This document shows, one piece after another, positions 61,428 to 64,000 of a stretch of 64,000 bases of DNA. Below the pieces are notes generated by a model. The model searched no databases and was not told where the DNA came from. It was given only the letters and a program-made list of their open reading frames with translations. The position numbers and the translations under genes are program-made. Numbering within the stretch: position 1 is the stretch's first letter; each line of letters opens with the position of its first letter. This stretch comes from Acidobacteriota bacterium. GTDB taxonomy: Bacteria; Acidobacteriota; Thermoanaerobaculia; Multivoradales; JBCCEF01. The stretch is from contig JBCCEF010000017.1 of the NCBI GenBank assembly GCA_039030395.1, positions 44,805-108,804 of the forward strand, written 5' to 3'.

Positions 61428-63151
61428 CGGATCTGCTCGATGCGATCCGCGAGATCGGCCATGGCGCGGCGTAGGCGTTCGAGTTCGCTGCTTAGGGAGG
61501 AGAGCTTCTCGCGCTCCGCCCGGACGAACCGAGAATACGGCGCGATGGACTTCAGGATTCGCCGGCTGCTCTTCTCGACCTCGCCGTCGAACTCCTCCGT
61601 CACCGTGCGGACCAGGGTGCGGCGGAGGGTTTCGATCTTTCCCTTGAGTTGCGCTTTGGCCTTCTTGCGCCGCGCCGGAATGACGAACAGGCCGAGCACC
61701 GCCAGAGTGCTGGCGGCGAGGATGCCGGTGATGTCCACCGCCGTCGATGAGGCGATCACCGCCACCAGGGCGCCGAGGCCGGCGCCGACCTCGATCAGGG
61801 CGGTCGAGGCGAGGGCATTCTGCAGTGATTCGGCGAGGCGCGCCGCCTCCTGGCGCCGGTCGAAGGTGTCCACGCTCTTGCGCGCGGCACCGCCGACGGT
61901 GTCGAGGAGCCGCTGGCGGTCCAGCTCGAAGCGGGCGCCGTGGGGGCCGACGATGCGATCCCGGTGCGCCGCCTGGCGGTCCGCCAGGCGATCCCGCACC
62001 GCCTCCCACAGGCGCAGCTCGCCGTTGATCAGCCAGTCGATGATCTCGCCGACCTTGGCGTCGATCTCCTGCGGCACCTCGGCCACCACCTTGCGCTCGA
62101 AGTCCGCCTGGATCTTCGAGCGGTTCATCAGGTCGAAGGCGTTGGCTAGGCGCAGGGTTTCGTCGAAGAACTCGTGTCCGCGGTTTTCGAAGGCATGCAG
62201 CACCTTCTCGACGTCGGCCAAGCGGAAGCGAAACTCCCGGGCCATGTCCTCGCGGTAGACCTCGAGCTGCCGCTCGATGTCGTCGAGGGCCTGAAAGTCG
62301 CCTTCGAGGAGCTTTTCCTGGGCCTCGACGGAGCTCTGGATCTGGTCCGACAGGTGGCGTCCGACACCCAGCGGACTGAGCAGCTTGAGGCGCAGGCGCT
62401 CGGCGGCGTCGAGGCGGTCGACGACGAAGTCTTCGAGGGCCTCGAAGCGGCTCGCCACCGGCGGTTCATCGCCCGCCACCTTGGCCTCCAGGGCCAGCTT
62501 GGCGGACACTGGGAACACCGCCGGCTCGAAGCCCAGCAGGCGTTTGGAGCTCTCCACGATGAAGCCGGTGATCTCGGCAATTTCCCCTTCGCCGGCCAGG
62601 TGATCGATCTTGTTGACCACCACCACCACTTTCTTGCCCCATTCGCGGATGCGCTCTAGAAAGGCCCGCTCGCTTTCGGTGAAGGGCCGATCGGCGGAAG
62701 TGACGAAGAGCACCAGGTCCGAGCCCGGAACATAGTCCTCAGTGATCGCCTCGTGTTCGCGGTCGATGGCGTTGGTGCCCGGCGTGTCGACAATGTGCAG
62801 CTCGCGCAGCAATTCGAGCGGCGCCGTGACGATCGCCACGCCGTCTTCCACCCGCCGCTCCACCGTCTCGCCGAAGCGCAGCAGATGGATGCGGGAGGTC
62901 GTCGGAGTGACCCCCTCGTCGAGGATGCGCTGGCCGATCAGTGCGTTGATGAAGGCGCTCTTGCCGGCGTTGAACTCACCGGCGATCACCAGCAGAAAGA
63001 AATCTTCGAGGCTGGCGATGGAGCGGGCGAGGGTGGCGCGATCTTCGGCCGATACCTCGACCTTGGCGAGCAGGGCGGCGAGGTCGCCGAGAAGCGCCCG
63101 ATCGTCCTCAAGAAGCTGTTGATGTTCCGGCGGGAGAAGGCGTTCGATCAT
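61424..63151 (-). CDS. Dynamin-family GTPase
   Basis: The 575-residue product has a large GTPase domain with P-loop GEFNAGKSAFINALIG, G2-like Thr in EGVTPTTSRI, DTPGTN (G3) and VVNKIDHLAG (G4). A long helical stalk follows, then a hydrophobic pair (LIEVGAGLGALVAVIASSTA, AASTLAVLGLFVIPARR) that would insert in the membrane, and a charged coiled tail. Bacterial dynamin-like proteins remodel or protect membranes. It is coupled to the AmpG-like gene; the functional link is unknown. Confidence 0.85.
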   Translation of the reverse strand: MIERLLPPEHQQLLEDDRALLGDLAALLAKVEVSAEDRATLARSIASLEDFFLLVIAGEFNAGKSAFINALIGQRILDEGVTPTTSRIHLLRFGETVERRVEDGVAIVTAPLELLRELHIVDTPGTNAIDREHEAITEDYVPGSDLVLFVTSADRPFTESERAFLERIREWGKKVVVVVNKIDHLAGEGEIAEITGFIVESSKRLLGFEPAVFPVSAKLALEAKVAGDEPPVASRFEALEDFVVDRLDAAERLRLKLLSPLGVGRHLSDQIQSSVEAQEKLLEGDFQALDDIERQLEVYREDMAREFRFRLADVEKVLHAFENRGHEFFDETLRLANAFDLMNRSKIQADFERKVVAEVPQEIDAKVGEIIDWLINGELRLWEAVRDRLADRQAAHRDRIVGPHGARFELDRQRLLDTVGGAARKSVDTFDRRQEAARLAESLQNALASTALIEVGAGLGALVAVIASSTAVDITGILAASTLAVLGLFVIPARRKKAKAQLKGKIETLRRTLVRTVTEEFDGEVEKSSRRILKSIAPYSRFVRAEREKLSSLSSELERLRRAMADLADRIEQIR

Positions 63152-63328
63152 GGGCCGAAGGGAATCCTCATGAGGCTGGACGGAAACAGTAGCACGATCA
63201 CTTTCCCTGCCGGTGCCTTGGGCGGCTACGGCTTTTCTTCCCTTTTCCGCGATTCGAAAGGGAAGGTAGTCGTCGAAACGTTCAGAAGTTTGCTTCTCGG
63301 AGCATTAAGTGCGACAAATCTATAGTAT

Positions 63329-63342
63329 TTGAAAAACTTCAA
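63329..63342. promoter_or_regulatory. Inverted repeat in an AT-rich leader of the XRE gene
   Basis: TTGAA-AAAC-TTCAA is a perfect 14-bp inverted repeat in the AT-rich stretch 63300-63400 upstream of the XRE-family gene; an alternative -35 TTGAAA starts at the same place. A second hairpin CTTCCCTTT...AAAGGGAAG (63237-63265) lies further upstream. Autoregulation is a guess. Confidence 0.4.
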
Positions 63343-63402
63343 TTCATTGATATTAAAGGGTTTGATGTTGATCTCTCGAATGAAGATGTATAGAGTTTTG
63401 GG

Positions 63403-63831
63403 ATGACAGATCCTGACCGGCTCGATCTGGCTCTCAAAATCTTACGCATCTCACGGGGCATGAGTCAGAAGGATCTGGCCGAGGCCTCGGGGATTCGCAA
63501 CAACGCCATTTCGAAGTACGAAAGCGGCAAGGCGATTCCCCGGCTGGACACCCTGATGCGGCTGACCGGAGGATTGTCGCTGCCGCTCGATGTGGTGGAG
63601 CAGGCGAAGGCCTTTGTCGAGCAGGTCAATGCTCAAGCCGGCACCGCCGACGGCGGAGGGTTGAACTCCGATCTGGAGGGGTCGTCGGAGGGCGACGCTC
63701 TGGCCTTGCGGCGGGAGATTGAACGACTTTCTCAGGATGCCGGCCGGGTGATGACGCGCTATTCGGCTCTCGTCCTCGACCTGCTGTCGCGTCTCGGCTC
63801 GCCGCCGGAGCCGCCGCCCTCGCAGACCTAG
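63403..63831 (+). CDS. XRE-family helix-turn-helix regulator
   Basis: The 142-residue product starts with an XRE HTH (LALKILRISRGMSQKDLAEA, SGIRNNAISKYESGKAIPRL, TLMRLTGGLSLPLD). The rest is a flexible linker and a C-terminal coiled helix (LALRREIERLSQDAGRVMTR). There is no partner toxin gene next to it. It is divergent from the dynamin-like gene. Its target is unknown. Confidence 0.8.
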   Translation: MTDPDRLDLALKILRISRGMSQKDLAEASGIRNNAISKYESGKAIPRLDTLMRLTGGLSLPLDVVEQAKAFVEQVNAQAGTADGGGLNSDLEGSSEGDALALRREIERLSQDAGRVMTRYSALVLDLLSRLGSPPEPPPSQT

Positions 63832-63835
63832 CCGA

Positions 63836-64000
63836 TCACTCGGCGGCTGACTGTAGGACTCCCAACACTTGATCGATGTCGGCCACCGTGTGGTCGGCGC
63901 ACACCTGGAAGCGAATCTCCTCTTCGCCGCGCGGAACCACCGGATAGGCCAGGCCGGTGGCGAGCACGCCGTGGTCATAGAGGTGGCGCACTAGCTCGCC
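63836..64000 (-). CDS. 3' end of an alpha-oxoamine synthase (BioF/Kbl-like), 5' part beyond the window
   Basis: The last 54 codons read LYDHGVLATGLAYPVVPRGE, then EEIRFQVCADHTVADIDQVL and end. This is the C-terminal end of PLP-dependent alpha-oxoamine synthases (BioF/Kbl family). Stop TGA is at 63836-63838. With only this end visible, Kbl (glycine from threonine) and BioF (biotin) cannot be told apart. Confidence 0.7.
   Translation of the reverse strand, partial: GELVRHLYDHGVLATGLAYPVVPRGEEEIRFQVCADHTVADIDQVLGVLQSAAE

Overview
The window is very GC-rich except for a few AT-rich intergenic patches, and it is densely coded on both strands. It carries no tRNA, rRNA or CRISPR array that I can see. 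The gene content suggests a Gram-negative, outer-membrane bacterium: an OprO/P-type porin, an AmpG-type muropeptide permease, an LPS-type glycosyltransferase, M48 and M14 exported peptidases, an IPTL-like C-terminal sorting tail, and a CadC-like winged-helix regulator fused to a long TPR tail. The last type is frequent in Acidobacteriota. I lean towards Acidobacteriota (Thermoanaerobaculia-like), but that is inference from gene style, not a phylogeny.

Layout. 1-10981: exported M48 peptidase, DUF502 membrane protein, a PHA-system protein, an acyl-CoA block (thiolase, CaiB/BaiF CoA-transferase), an M14 peptidase and a sodium:solute symporter. A 178-bp MITE-like inverted repeat lies just upstream of the thiolase. 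10969-20432: small unknowns, a VapBC pair, a YbaK deacylase, the winged-helix/TPR regulator, an MBL hydrolase, a DUF4143 remnant and a Phd/VapC pair with a perfect palindromic operator. 20506-27788: a minus-strand Pho block (phoB, phoR, OprO/P-like porin, an unknown exported protein, phoU, pstB) without pstSCA. 27789-28251: a non-coding AT-rich stretch with a perfect DnaA box, several near matches and a 12-bp-arm inverted repeat, a candidate replication origin.

28252-36087: Spy/CpxP-like protein, the complete glycine cleavage set gcvT-gcvH-gcvP, then a translationally coupled membrane protein, larE, larB and a YfiT-like protein. 36084-46081: DNA metabolism (polX, ligA, a YhaO/YhaN-type Mre11/Rad50 pair) with two convergent toxin-antitoxin pairs between polX and ligA, and a YihY/BrkB protein. 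46344-53532: two exported proteins, thrS, a lipid-related operon (DinB-like, SCP2-like, PlsC-like), a glycosyltransferase and a 59-residue PspC protein. 53596-63151: a SOUL protein, a three-gene signalling/transport unit (response regulator-thioredoxin reductase-like fusion, cNMP-domain histidine kinase, KefB-type antiporter with a UBP zinc finger), then AmpG and a dynamin-like GTPase. The right edge has an XRE regulator and the 3' end of a BioF/Kbl-type enzyme.

The two most notable features are (i) three copies (about 23577, 50407 and 59644) of a 148-186 bp multi-hairpin repeat. Its stems differ between copies but keep pairing, its apical loops are GAA, and its end touches the stop codon of the adjacent gene in every copy. 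(ii) The antiporter-UBP / kinase / RR-TrxR-like operon, in which the reductase-like protein has lost its redox cysteines.
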